DNA from: Edolisoma coerulescens | Lineage: Eukaryota; Chordata; Aves; Passeriformes; Campephagidae | Assembly (NCBI GenBank): GCA_013397115.1 | Contig: VWZW01004024.1 | Location: 62,504-126,503 of the forward strand | Direction of reading: 5' to 3' | Length of the DNA stretch: 64,000 bases | Shown here: positions 25,801 through 37,015 of the stretch, piece after piece | Position numbering within the stretch: position 1 is the first letter of the stretch | Layout: each line of letters opens with the position of its first letter | Position numbers and translations under genes: made by a program | The notes under the pieces: model-generated | Told to the model about the DNA's origin: nothing | Seen by the model: only the letters and a program-made list of their open reading frames with translations | Databases searched by the model: none

Positions 25801-27514
25801 AATATTTCATAAGAAGGTAAAGGTTTCTGTGGAGGATTTACCACCATAAAATGCCCCAAGAAACCAGTTTGTGCCTTCCAGCCTAATGCATGGAGGCCAG
25901 CAGGCAGCTGGGAGCTCAGCAACAGCTCCTGGATGCTATGGGCCAGGCCATTGAGCTCAAATATTGTCCACCTTTTATCTGTTGTTGGTACCATGCTGTA
26001 CCATAGAGGGATTGCAGGGAGAGCTTCTCCCAGCACAGAACAGATTTTTGAACAACCTGGAAAAGAAGCAGCTTGTAAAGTTCAGCCTGTCCCCCTTTCC
26101 TCTTACCTGAGGCATGGGCAGAACCTCCTCAAGAGCTCATCAGGTACAAACATGTAGTAGCTTCTGTAGTAGTCCTGAAAGTGCATAATTGCTGAACTCT
26201 GCTGAGGTGCTTCTGCCTCAGCACCTAATGGCGATGGGTTCCACAGGTGAAAGCTACAGCCAAGCCTCAGCTGCTCCATTCCTGGGAAATTTGTTTTCCT
26301 GGAACTGTAGGTCTCCATTTCTCCCTGTCTCAGGGTGCTGGGAAGCACCTTGCCCAGTTCCAGCAATTCCTAATTTAGCACATGCAGTTTAAAGGTATAG
26401 CAGGGTTGGGTTGTTTCCCCACTTTTTTTCTACACAGTTGCTGTTTCTCTCTTCTACTCTACCAAAAGACAAAGTCTAAGTGAGAAGAAGGAAAAATCTC
26501 TCTAAGTCTTACAGCTCTCTGGGTTTGCATCCCCTTATATTTTGAGCAACCTCAGTGTCTGGTATTTACCAGCTCATGCAGGTGGTTCAGAAGCTCCCTG
26601 GGTATTTGAGAGGTCAGCAGGACCTAATTCAGCTGCAACAAGAGGAATTGCCCAAATTCAGCAAAGCTGCATGAGACCGGGCTTGAAAACAAGCACAAGG
26701 CTGGGTGTTGTCAGGCCCCTTCTCCACACACAGTGATCTCCTCTCCTCCCCTTGCCCCATCCCCAAGCAGCACCACTGCAGCTCCCTCTCACCATCACCT
26801 CCCTACTACCCAGAAACATCTTGTTTGGGCCCCTGAAACACCAGGCTGGAATCCAACGCCGAGTGGTGCCTCCCGACTTGCCTGCATGGTTTGTGAGATA
26901 CCCCCTTTGCTTTCCTGAGGAAAAAAGTCAGTTAAACCCATCAGTTTCCTCTTTTTTCAGACTGACTCTTCATAGACTTCTCTGGCACCCAAAACAAGCG
27001 TATCATCTAAATCCCAGTTTTTATCTTTCCCATAGGGACGGACACATTTGGAATCCCAGAGGTAGCTACTTACAGCTGTTTGAGCTCAGATGCTCCAGTG
27101 AGGTTGGCTCGCAAGGAATTCAGAGGTTTAGCTTGAAGAAAACGGTCAGAGCAGCTGCAATTTATTTATAATTGTGCAGATTAATCAGTCTAGAGACTGT
27201 CTAGAGACTGCTGCAAACTTCTCATTCGAGTTTCTGCTCAGCCAGGTGCTGCTGCTGGTGCACTGGACATGTTTTGGAACTCTGCTGGCTGTTCTGCCTG
27301 CTAATGCTAAGCCAAAGCCATTTATATGGAGCAATCCTGGTGGTAAATGAATTCAGAAGCAGTGCTGGAATCCCAGCAGAATGTCCATCCCTCCCTCCAC
27401 AACCTTGGAGGGTGGGAGCCTCCACAGAGCCCAGGTAATTTCTTCCACAGGGTAAGAATGTCTCCATTTGAAAAAGAGTGAGTAGACCCTTCAATAGAAA
27501 CACAGGACACACTC
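22880..27514. other. PIGC-DNM3 convergent intergenic spacer
   Basis: No gene is supported between the two convergent 3' ends. Open frames near 23.2-24.0 kb lie in GC-rich sequence on both strands and resemble nothing known. Visible items are a tandem 'gtctgtccggtgtccgtctgtccgg' and a CTCF-like 'cagagggcgctcccgg' at 23,534-23,591, a possible CR1 terminus at about 24,683-24,730 ('agaatcagagtcatagaattgtagg'), and a direct repeat 'tctagagactg' at 27,188-27,210. Confidence 0.5.
24683..24730 (-). mobile_element. Possible degraded CR1 3' terminus
   Basis: 'agaatcagagtcatagaattgtaggattagattagaac' resembles the complement of the CR1 terminal repeat (ATTCTATGA-type) followed by the usual 'ggttagaagg' stretch. 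It is too short and diverged for certainty. Confidence 0.35.
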
Positions 27515-27530
27515 CTTTTGTAGTCAGAAT

Positions 27531-27536
27531 TTTATT
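27531..27536 (-). terminator. DNM3: Polyadenylation signal for the distal DNM3 terminal exon
   Basis: The plus-strand TTTATT is AATAAA on the minus strand, 135 bases beyond the stop codon of the RRPPPAVPGRSS tail. Cleavage would fall near 27,510-27,520, giving a compact terminal exon of about 190 bases. Confidence 0.55.
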
Positions 27537-27670
27537 TTCTTTACATCCAGGCTTATCATTGACATCTGAAAATAAAATCTTTCATTTACAAATAGGCTAG
27601 TGCAAATTAAAGGTAATTCTGGATTAAAAAAAAAAAAGACATTGCATGTAACACAAAAGAAATGTGTGTG

Positions 27671-27707
27671 TTAGGATGATCTTCCTGGAACAGCTGGTGG
27701 AGGTCGC
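27671..27707 (-). CDS. DNM3: DNM3 alternative terminal exon: tail RRPPPAVPGRSS
   Basis: On the minus strand a long pyrimidine tract (complement of about 27,711-27,740) and TAG precede GCGACCTCC at 27,707. Joined to the AG left by the proline-rich exon (46,499), it reads RRPPPAVPGRSS and then TAA. The phase is right, the peptide is proline-rich in the style of dynamin tails (RRPPP also begins the canonical tail after its first Ser), and an AATAAA follows 135 bases on. I infer an alternative 3' terminal exon giving a shorter PRD with a PxxP-type SH3 ligand but no SLLD end. I do not recall whether this isoform is annotated. A chance match is possible because the coding part is only 37 bases. Confidence 0.6.
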
Positions 27708-29015
27708 CTAGGAAAAAAACAAAAATAACCCAAAAAATCACAGGGAGAGGGGAAGATTTAAAACAAAAGGCCAAGATACAATAAAATGACTCCTATACAA
27801 AATTATCTTAATAAAATGGGTTAAGAGAAAAAGGCACAGAACATGCATATTAAGGAAAAGAGCAAGAGCAAGATTAGAATCAGCTGGCTCTCAGCAGAGC
27901 CTGGCTTTCATCCTCACCGCCTCCCTTCTGACTTGCCAGTGCCAGAGAACCAGAACAATCCCATCCCAGGTGTGGAGGTCACTGGTCACAGGCTTTCTAA
28001 TTTTCTTGCAGCAAATTATACCCTCTGGAAGAGCTTTTCCCTAGGCAGCCCTAAAATTCTCACCACTATCTGCTTCAAACACTGTTCTTGGAGTAGATAT
28101 TTTGTAAGATTCTGATGAAATGAGGAATGATCAAACAAGAGGGCCTGTGAGGTGGGTTAGGGTGTCTGGAGGGGACATTGCTGGGAAAGATTAAAAAGGT
28201 AGCTGGAGAGCCCCATGGCAGTGAGGGCCCAGTGCAGAAGAGCAGCTGCTCCTCGTGGCACCCAGCGCAGAGCAGTCAGCTCTACCTGACCAGCATGCCT
28301 GGAACCAGGCTCATCCAGGGGTACATGATGTGCTCCAGCCAGAGGGGACACGTGGGACACTGCTCTTCCCTGAGGGGTAGTGCACAAACTGCCTCAGCCA
28401 CGGCCATTAATAACTACTGAAGAAATCCCAAATTTTACAGAGTACAACAGGGATGTTCCTGCTGTGCTCATCCCACCTTTTGCTCCCTCCTTTCCCAAAA
28501 CCTAAGGACCCACTTAGCAACTGTGGTGTTCCCACAGGAAGCTGTTGTGCTCCTTGTGCCATACAGACCATCTCCAAGCACTGATTGCAGCTACTTGGCT
28601 CATCCTGATCTGAAGGAGGAACTGAGTAATCAAGACATCTGTGCATTCGTACACAACCGCTTTGGGGGAAAGCCCTTTCAGGCACATTTTAACTCCAGCT
28701 CCTGCTCTGGAGGACTCAGTCTCTGAAACTCCCTAAAATGTGCTTTCCTCAGCAATGAAGTGAATCCCAGGTACTGCTGGTAAATCATTCATCCATTTCC
28801 CAGCAAAACATCTCTGCAGCACTCCAAGCCCTTTGCAGGGGAACAGCCTGAGTGCTTCCCAATGGGTTACATCTCCCCTTTAATGACACCTCCAGGGATC
28901 TCAGTGCAACAGCACCACCAAGAAATCCTCCCTGCAGTCCCCACCGAGGCAGTGTGGAATACTGAGATGATGGTGCAAGAGACAGACACTCATACACAAC
29001 CAGAAAGTAATAATG
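27708..29015 (-). other. DNM3: DNM3 intronic sequence between alternative terminal exons
   Basis: No exon or recognisable repeat. Short open frames only. An A-rich stretch at 27,712-27,740 is the complement of the pyrimidine tract of the distal tail acceptor. Confidence 0.55.
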
Positions 29016-29036
29016 AAAGCCCATCAAGAATTACAG

Positions 29037-29042
29037 TTTATT
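29037..29042 (-). terminator. DNM3: Polyadenylation signal for the DL-tail DNM3 terminal exon
   Basis: The plus-strand TTTATT is AATAAA on the minus strand, about 300 bases beyond the stop codon of the tail ending in LLLDL. Cleavage would be near 29,015-29,025. Confidence 0.5.
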
Positions 29043-29340
29043 TCAGGTTCAGAAATGCAGCAAAACATTTTTACAGCAGGTGTATGTGATGCTCAGTAAT
29101 GACCACGGTTTCGGGAATCCACTCGCTGTGCTCAAAGGTCAACACCAGGAACCATTTACAGATTACGAAACCAAAGGCAGATGTTTTGGCTCACACAAAG
29201 TAGGGCATTAACATACAGAACAAAAAAAAATCAGAAAGAAATTAAGCGTTTGCTTCTTACAAAAAAGAAGTCATCGTTTACCCCGTCCTGGAAAAGTAAA
29301 GAGACAGCAGTAAAGCAAACGGCCGGCAAGACGGGACAAA

Positions 29341-29401
29341 TCATAGATCAAGCAAGAGTGGAGGACTGTCTGGACGGGAGGAGCCATCGGCATCAGCTCG
29401 C
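29341..29401 (-). CDS. DNM3: DNM3 alternative terminal exon: DNM1-like tail ending in DL
   Basis: The minus strand has an excellent acceptor: a pyrimidine-rich tract (complement of 29,408-29,435), then CTGCAG, with exon base 1 at 29,401. Spliced to the AG at the end of the proline-rich exon it encodes RRADADGSSRPDSPPLLLDL and TGA, exactly 20 residues. The long C-terminal splice tail of dynamin-1, as I remember it, is also 20 residues and shares R2, S9-R10-P11, acidic 12, S13-P14 and the final D-L. This suggests DNM3 has kept a DNM1-type tail in addition to its DNM2-type one. The SRPDSPP segment could bind SH3 domains. A 300-base UTR and an AATAAA at 29,042-29,037 follow. It is an inference from phase and similarity, without transcript evidence. 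Confidence 0.65.
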
Positions 29402-32400
29402 CTGCAGACAAAGCAAGAGGAAAGACAGGCAGAGTAACATTCATTTACACAAGGGAGCTGTTCTGCAAGAGCCTGGGAGGAGGGGCAGTGCCACAGCGGG
29501 AGGAGCTGTGCCGCAAGTGCACCGAGAGGCTCCCGGGTGGCACAGGGACAGAGTAGGTCTGCTCTCAGTTCAGGAGGTCTGGACTATTTTAAGACAGAAG
29601 GACAGAACTAGTCAGGAATCTCAATATGCTGTACACATCATGGTTAGTGTAGCTGTCTGGAAGAGAGAGGATAATATTTTCTATGTTATACTTTAACACG
29701 AAATGCCATAACCTATAATGTATCTTCTTTAATATAATAAATAATCTGCTTTTAGGAGGCTTACTCCTAAAGTGCAACAAGATCAGCAGTAAAATAAACA
29801 CACATTAAGTATGTACATAAGCCTTTTTGTTGAACATACAATCTTTTTAACCCTAGCACAAGATCCCTTGAGATCCAAGACCGAGAGCTATTCACGGCAC
29901 GCGCAAGCTCTTCAGCTGTTGGTCAGCCATGGCAGGGTGAGGTGGAATATGTTCTCTAGGTAGAGACTCAGGCTCAGCCTAAATGCAGTATTAGATGAGC
30001 ACCCTCCTGAAACTTAGCAACTACATCCCCCAGATCTTTATGTACCTCACATAAGATCAGAAACACCGGTGCTGCTTCATTATTGCTCCACTACACCCTG
30101 GCAATCTGAGCTGTGCCAGAGGGAATCAGAGGAAGGCAGAGCAACCTGCACTTCTCAGATACGGAGTTCAGGCTTGGCTCATCCCATGTAAGTGGGTCTG
30201 CAGAGGTGGTCAGTCCCTCTTCACAGATCCACAGGGTGCTTTTCCTGCTTTCCTTTGGGCACGGAGTGAGTTTTGCTGCCAAGGCTGCTCCTCCGAGAAC
30301 AAGGGACAGGATTGACGGACTCGCCAGCATCAGGAGTGAGCAGGACAGACAAACCCATTCCAGGCACTGGACAGCAGAAGGAAGTGGGCCAAGGTTGGAG
30401 GACAGTACTTACTCAACTGGATGTGGCAATTTCTTGGGAAGCATGTAAGTGCTTTTCCTAGAAACAATTCTACATAGTTTATTCTGACAAGTGTATACGC
30501 AAGAAGAGGTGAAACCATCAAACCCCGGATTCATGCTCACTGTTATTTATTAACCTGCACACCTAAAAGCATTGCATTTAGGGCACGGGGCCAGATTTAG
30601 ATGAGATCTGAATGAGGATGCAGAGGAAGGAGGGCTGTGCAGCTGTGTCCTGCACCCTCAGCATCAAGCACAGAACCAAATGGTGCTGATGCCTCACTGC
30701 CTCCTCCTCCTCCTCTTTTGGGTGAATCCACCCTTGAGAGCCTTATTTACAATTCAGGATTACTGCCGAGAAATAGTTTCTTGGGGGCAGAGTTAAGGAC
30801 AGTGCTGAATTGTGCCACCTACTTATGCTTGGCAGAAACAGTCATCAAAGTAAATGAGGGAGTCTCAAGCAGAGAGGATTTAAAAGCTTTTAGGCCAGGA
30901 TCTATGTCATCTAATTGAGGCTCCTAACTTACCAGCATTACCCTCATGTCCCCTGCAGCCACACTGGTCTGAATCACCTCCTGGAGGTGATGCTCTTCCC
31001 ACTGAACAAAGGATAACTGAGCTGAGGCTTTGGGGTATGGTGGGATAAAGACTGTGGCCTTGCAATATCATAGAATGGATTGGGTTGGAAGGGACCTTGG
31101 AGCTCATCTTGTTCCAAGCCCCCTGCCATAAGCAGGGACACCTTCTACTACACCAGGTTGCTGAAAGACCCATCCAACCTAGTCTTCTATCACCAAGTGA
31201 ATATTAGAACTTGGGGTTAAAGTGATTTCTGTGTCTGAGGCCTTGAACCTGGCTTTCCATCAGCAGGCAGCTGCCAGTCAGTAACAGAGTTCTGATAAAC
31301 TATAAAGAGGTGTGCTGGCAAGGCAACAGCATGGGCTACTATGGCTATTTACAAAAATATATCCAACAGATGCATCACAAGTTCCAGCAGCAGAGAGCAC
31401 TAACCAGTGGAAAGCTGTGTAGAAGACAAGATGAATCATCAAAATATGTTTTCTTTTTCATAGTAAAAATTAGTATGACTGTAGTTGTGTTTGCAACCTT
31501 TTTTTCCCTTGAAAGCTGATTCTGTGCACTTGGCGTTGGAGATGTGGGCCTGTTCCCCAAACAAACACCAGCCACTTAAGCAGTCTGCTGAGATCAACGA
31601 GATGCCAGTGCTCTGACAAACTCCATCTTCACTGTGCATCAGATGTGACCTCTAGACTCCCCAAGCATGTGTCACAAGTATGAGGTTGACAGGAAATTAA
31701 AGTTAAGCTAACATACAAATCATGATGCTTTCCCAAGCTCGTCTCTCTTCTGCAAACTGAAACATGATTTGCTGCACTGGTAAGCACAGCTAATCAGCAG
31801 CCTGGGAATACTTAATAGGCTAAATCCCCATTTGTTGTGGCTCTTTGATTGGATTCTTCCTAACCATGGGGCTACAGCATACTGGAGCCCTAGAAGCAGT
31901 CTCAATAAATACATTTATTAGACTGATTATACTGGGGGCCTTTGAAACCACCAATTGCCTTGCCTAGGGATCTGTAACCATAATTGTAATAGCAGCAGTT
32001 CATATTTTCTGAAGGAACAAGGCCAAATTCCTCTCTAGTTTCATTCTGTTAACTCAGTAAGTTCTAAGCTTTAAGGGTGACACTGACCCTAAGTGTTTAA
32101 AGTGAAGTAATGCAGTTAAGACAAAAGGTTTTTATAATGCATTAATTTATAACGTGCAAAACAAGAGGCAGAGAGGACCTCTGCAAATGAGCAGCTGCTA
32201 AAATAATCCAGGATGTACAGCTGAGCACTTTGCAGAACCTAGCTGGATAAAGCAACAGTAAACCAAGGTGTGCAGGACCATGTAATGCAAAGAGAAAATC
32301 TTTACATAGGGGGCACAGGGGAACTTTGTCGACTGGCATGTGAAAATATCACAAATATCTCACATCCAAACCAGGCCTTTGGGAAGCTCAGCTGCCAGTC

Positions 32401-33382
32401 TAGGCTGGAGCTCTGTAAACTGGCTCACACAGCAGGCAGAGGAGCCCATGCTCAGCTGTGCATGTATCTGTATCTGTATCTCTATGTCCTTCTGTGTCAC
32501 AAAAGGACCAAAAGCAGTACTCAGTTCCCTGGATCCTGCCACACAGCACATTTCCATGCACTCACCCCGCTCCAGGGCTTCCCAGGAGTGCAGCAGGAGT
32601 GGGAGCAAGCACTGGCAGAGGACAAAGGGAGCTGGCACATGCTGCTCTCTCACACACCAGCCCTTCAAACCACCCTCTCCCATCCTGGCTGCAGCGTGAG
32701 AAGGCTCCACGCCGAGCTCTGCGAGCTGGGGCACCCCAGCCTGCTCCTCACCAACCCAACCCACTTGGCATGTCAGCTGCCAGGGTGCAAATAAAGCAAA
32801 ACATGCCTTGTCCCACACACACCCTGCTCGTTTAACATTCCTTAAAACTAAATTTTGGATAAGGAGAATTTATAGGAGAAGCAAGCCCCTTGCAAGAGAG
32901 ACCTGGAAGTGTGGGGCCTTCAGAAGAGCTTGGTAAGAAACCACACGGCTTTTCTTTGCCCAGTTTAGCCATTACAAGAGAAAATAGAAAACCTGCAAAG
33001 TATAAATAAAATAAAAGCAAGATTCCATTCAGGTAAGAGGAAAAAAAAAGCAGCAGATCAAATCAACACGTGCACAAACACACACAAAGTCAAGCCCTCC
33101 ATTTGCTGTAGAGGACTGTGAGCACAGTTGCCTGGGTGGAGATATGTGTCAGTAGGTTAGCTAACATCAGTTATTGCAGAAGGAAAAGTCAAGGCAGCAC
33201 AGACCTTCCCCAGACATTTAAGACCTCATATACAATGCAGAATGGACAGAGTATATCAGTAAAACTGGCTACTTGCCTATAGATGTCCATACATGCGACT
33301 ATACATTGGTTATTGTGACAGTTACCAAGCAATTTGTTTCCACGTATTTGGTTAACAATGAGTGACATGCCAGAAATTCCGT
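29402..33382 (-). other. DNM3: DNM3 3'UTR of the SLLD exon and/or intron
   Basis: Downstream of the SLLD stop codon, minus-strand AATAAA candidates lie at 31,919-31,914, 30,551-30,546 and 30,483-30,478, so the canonical 3'UTR may be 1.5-3 kb or longer; I cannot choose between them. For transcripts that use the more distal tails the same DNA is intron. It holds one CR1 fragment (31,067-31,183) and a short (TATCTG)n tract near 32,464-32,482. No other coding exon is seen. Confidence 0.5.
31067..31183 (-). mobile_element. CR1 LINE 3'-end fragment, reverse orientation
   Basis: 'atcatagaatggattgggttggaagggaccttggagctcatcttgttccaag' followed by 'cagggacaccttctactacaccaggttgctg' and 'catccaacctagtctt' is the complement of a CR1 3' terminus. 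About 117 bases survive. It would sit in the canonical DNM3 3'UTR if that UTR extends this far. Confidence 0.93.
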
Positions 33383-33452
33383 TTAGTCTAACAGGGATGA
33401 ATCTAACGGACGGATTACAGTGGGCCGAGTAGGTGAAGGGGGTGGTCTTCGA
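33383..33452 (-). CDS. DNM3: DNM3 canonical terminal coding exon (tail ending SLLD)
   Basis: After a (CT)n tract and CAG, the exon starts at 33,452 with T, completing AG|T to Ser. It encodes a 23-residue tail that begins SRRPPPSPTRPT and ends PLDSSLLD before TAA at 33,385-33,383. This matches the known mammalian DNM3 C-terminus (SRRPPPSPTRP...SSLLD) and resembles the DNM2 tail. It completes the proline-rich domain, which binds SH3 partners such as amphiphysin, endophilin and intersectin-type proteins. The first residues form a PxxP/PTRP motif. The acceptor's pyrimidine tract is a microsatellite (33,456-33,469 on the plus strand), which is unusual. Confidence 0.93.
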
Positions 33453-36400
33453 CTGGAGAGAGAGAGAGAAGAAACAATAAGCACAAACAGTGAGCACAAA
33501 CCTGGCACCTCTGGCTGTTGTTACGTGGACATGCACATGCTCACATACACAACAATCCTATTTCCACGTACACTGAAGCAAGACAACTCTAAGCATCCGC
33601 AGCAAGGAAGGAGGCAATGGGGTTGCCACGTGCCTTCCACACCTTACCCCTCTCACCCATCGCTGTCCACAGCCTGGGGGTTCTCCGCACACAGTTACCC
33701 TCTTGAGCCACGCAAACCATCAGGGGAGGATTGTTATTCCCCATTTTTAGGGGTCAGTCCCAGCCTGGACAGCCACAGAGCAGACTTACAGGCACATTTC
33801 AGAGCAGGGAACAGGACTGGGGAAAACAGCCTGCAGCAACTTCAGGTCCTCTTTGCAGAAGCAGGAAAATCTGCAGCTTCTTGCATACCTGGGCAAACCG
33901 TAGCCCTATCAATGTACCTAAATTTGAGGCACATTTTGAGGCTTTATATCAATGCCCAGTTATGAAAATGCCAGTCATAGCTAGGGCTGCTGGATTCATT
34001 AATTTACCACTAATGCATTTTTCTATCAGGAAGTGCTATGGAGTCACAGATTTTTTGGGAACTTAGGTGCCTTCATTCCATTTTCCTGTGTACTGCAAAC
34101 CCCTGCATTTTAATTTGGACTGTGTCATCCTCTGATAAGAGACCCCAGTGCAAGAGCTAGCAGTAGTGTGATCTCCAAGCACATTCCACCTGCAGTCCAG
34201 GCTGGCACCTACCCCTCCCTCCCTCCCTTCATCCAAGGATGACACACCAGCTCTGCTGGAGTTGTAGACAGTCCCTCTGGTAGCTATGTAGCACATTACC
34301 TTTTCGTGCGCAGTTCAGGTCCACATCAGTGCTGTGTGGAGGTAATTCCGTCAGCTTAGTTACAGAGAGTATTTTGTTGATGCTCCTTTCCACCTGGGAT
34401 AAAACATCCCACTGCCAAGCAAGGCCCATGCAGATTCTGAGCTGACAATTGGCCTCCAGTGCCTGCACCAGCTCGCACGGTCCTGCCTGGCACTGCTGTG
34501 TGCTGTATAAACAGCCCTAAGAGACTGTTCCTCCCAGCCAGCCTGCTCCCTTAGCCAGCTGTGCAGCACCCTCCTGCAGTGCTCTGTTGCTGCAGTTATC
34601 CCAGTCCATGTCTTACACAGTGTTTCCACTCCCCACTTCCTTTAGCGGGAAGTACCAGCTCTCCCTCTGTTCCTGAACCCAGCCCAGATCACCAGGAGAA
34701 CTCATGGCTGAACCCAGGCTCTGAGCAAGGTGGGAGCTGAGGTTCTTTGGTTCCCATCAGCTCCAGAAGAGCTCATTAATGGCCCAAACAAACTGTGCAG
34801 CCCTTCCTAATCCGTCCTCCACCTGTGCAAGTAGGGACAGTTCTGGCTCTGAAGAAGATTACAAAGGAAATGTGCCTCATTCTGCTAAAGCTAAACTGAA
34901 GATGAAAAGAATGTAACAATGTGTTAATTTTCTTTGAACTGGAACAAAATATGTGAGACAAATTTACACTTGACTAAAAAAAATATCGCTTGGCTCAAAG
35001 TGCATCTTGTGCGACAATATTCTCTTTTGGTGAAGAAATGAGAATTTTAATCCCTACCATGCAACAAATACAAAATATGCCAACTACAGCATTCAAGTAA
35101 ATCAACAAGCTAAAAAAAACCAGGCAAAATATAATTTCTTCATGGTGTATTTTTCTTACAGGAAAAATGTTACTGTGTTAACTATTGTTTCTTGTGTTGC
35201 TCCAGTGTAGGTCTTCTGGACCCATTTCCAAAATTTGTAGTTCCATAAAGAACCACTTCTAAGGCTCTGCATTTCTGCTGGGTTGCATTAAATTATTCCT
35301 TTGTTGAAATGCCTCACATTGCATTGTTTAGCGCTTACTGAAAACATCGTATCATATGTATACAATTTACAAACAAGGGAAAATGCATACAGTTGTCTTC
35401 ATATCAAATTTAAAAGATACAAGCCCAAACATGCATTTTAATACCAGGTTAAATGCAGCCCACTGGATTCAAATAATGCAATTTAGCCAAATTGCTATTT
35501 AACACAGCAGGATCAGAAACTGGAGAGCACAGTGGGAGGATTTCCTGGATATAATCAGTCAAACCAAATCTGAACCAAAATCAGGCCTGAGCACAGCTTC
35601 CTCCTTGAACCAGAGCTATTATTGCACACTGACTGCTATTTTGAATTTCCACTCGAGCCCAGTGCAGACCTGAACAGAAAAATTCCCCATTAGCTCTTTC
35701 CCCCTCCAGAGCACCAAGCACTTCAAGGAGAAGCCGATAACCCCAAGGGGACCCTCTGATGAGGAGCTGCTGCCAAGCCACACCAGCCTGGTTCTCCCTG
35801 TGACACTGCCCAACAGAGGGGTCTGCTCAGCGAGGAGACCCTTCAGCCATGCTCTGTCCCAGCTGTGGGTACTCCCAGCAGACACAGACGTGTATCTGCG
35901 ATGCTCTGATACAAACACTTGTGTGTGTCTTCCCAATGGGCATAGGCAGAAATGTCCATGAGGAATGGGCAGAGCCCTCCTTAGCTCCAGCCCCTCAAGG
36001 GTACTGCCTACCTCCCCTGCACTTCCAGCTCCTAAACGCTCCACACCACGACCTGGGGAGCAGGACCTCTGCCTGGAGAGCACAAGTGCCCTCTGCAGGA
36101 GTGGCAGATGTTTGGGAAAAGACCTGCAGTAGCACCATTCCCCTCCAGCCCTGCCGCTGACAGTCTCCTGGGCTATCTGCAGTTCCCTGTGCCAGCAATG
36201 GAGGAAGGGGGACTCTGCTCCCAAGGCCCTGGGCAGAGCACAGGGGGTTCAGCCTGGGGGAGAGCCCTCACCTTCCTCAGCCACTGGCACAAAGGATCAA
36301 CTGGCACGAGTTGGAGCTCGAGTCCAGGTGAAGAAAGAACAATCCCTGAAGTTGCCTGTTCTAGATTTCCCTCTCAGGGTGACAAGTCATTCTGTGACCA

Positions 36401-36469
36401 TTTCTACACTGGAAGTAGGATTCAGACCTTTTTTCTCCCCCTAACAAGAATCTCAGCCCCAAGCCAGGA
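33453..36469 (-). other. DNM3: DNM3 intron (terminal exon side)
   Basis: Intronic sequence between the SLLD exon and the intronic CpG island. I see no further exon in phase AG|N with a convincing acceptor, and no recognisable transposon. The (GA)7 tract at 33,456-33,469 adjoins the acceptor. Confidence 0.55.
33456..33469 (-). repeat. (GA)n microsatellite forming a splice acceptor pyrimidine tract
   Basis: Seven GA units on the plus strand read as (TC)7 on the minus strand, directly before the CAG acceptor of the canonical DNM3 tail exon. Length changes here would alter the polypyrimidine tract. Confidence 0.9.
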
Positions 36470-37015
36470 GGAGAGGCCGAGCCCCCTCCCTGGCTCCTTT
36501 ACGGCCGGAGCGGTGGCGGGGAGCCCATGGAGAGGCGCAGGGGCCTGTGCCGCCGTGAGACAGCGAAGCCAGCAACCAACGCCAGGGCAGCTCCGCAAAG
36601 CGCAGCTCTGAGGGAAGCCGAGCGTGGTTTCGGCCCCGTCGCATCCCGAGCAAAGGGAGCGCTGCCAGCCCCTCCGAACGCGGCGGAACCCGGCCAGCGG
36701 AGCGGCAGGGGGAGCTCCAGCCTGCCCGGGCACCGGCCGAGGGGAAACCGGGGAAAAACAACCTCCCCCGCATGCTTGCTCGGCGCTAGCTGCCATCTCA
36801 GTGAGTAAATATGTGACTAAGCCCAATTAAATGTTTAGTCTGAGGCCAGCAGATGATAGCGGCGCAGACGGCGCGGGCCGCGTTTCTGCGCGTTATCGGC
36901 GCGGCTCCCACAGCCCGGGCCGCGCGGAGCTGCTCCCGGCCCCGAGAGGCGGCTCCTGCTGCAGAGAAAGCTCCTTAGAATCACGTCCCTGCTGCGGGAA
37001 ATCCTCCTGGTTATT
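36470..37015. promoter_or_regulatory. Orphan CpG island inside a DNM3 intron
   Basis: About 550 bases of dense CpG sequence ('cgcgggccgcgtttctgcgcgttatcggcgcggc' region near 36,868-36,904) stand out from the AT-rich intron. It is not coding for DNM3. On the plus strand a strong donor (CA|GTGAGT at 36,801) could end a first exon that starts in the island. A 93-codon plus-strand frame (36,527-36,808) matches no family I know. It is probably a promoter for an unidentified, possibly non-coding, transcript antisense to DNM3, or an alternative upstream start for a neighbouring gene. Motif and expression evidence is lacking. Confidence 0.6.
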
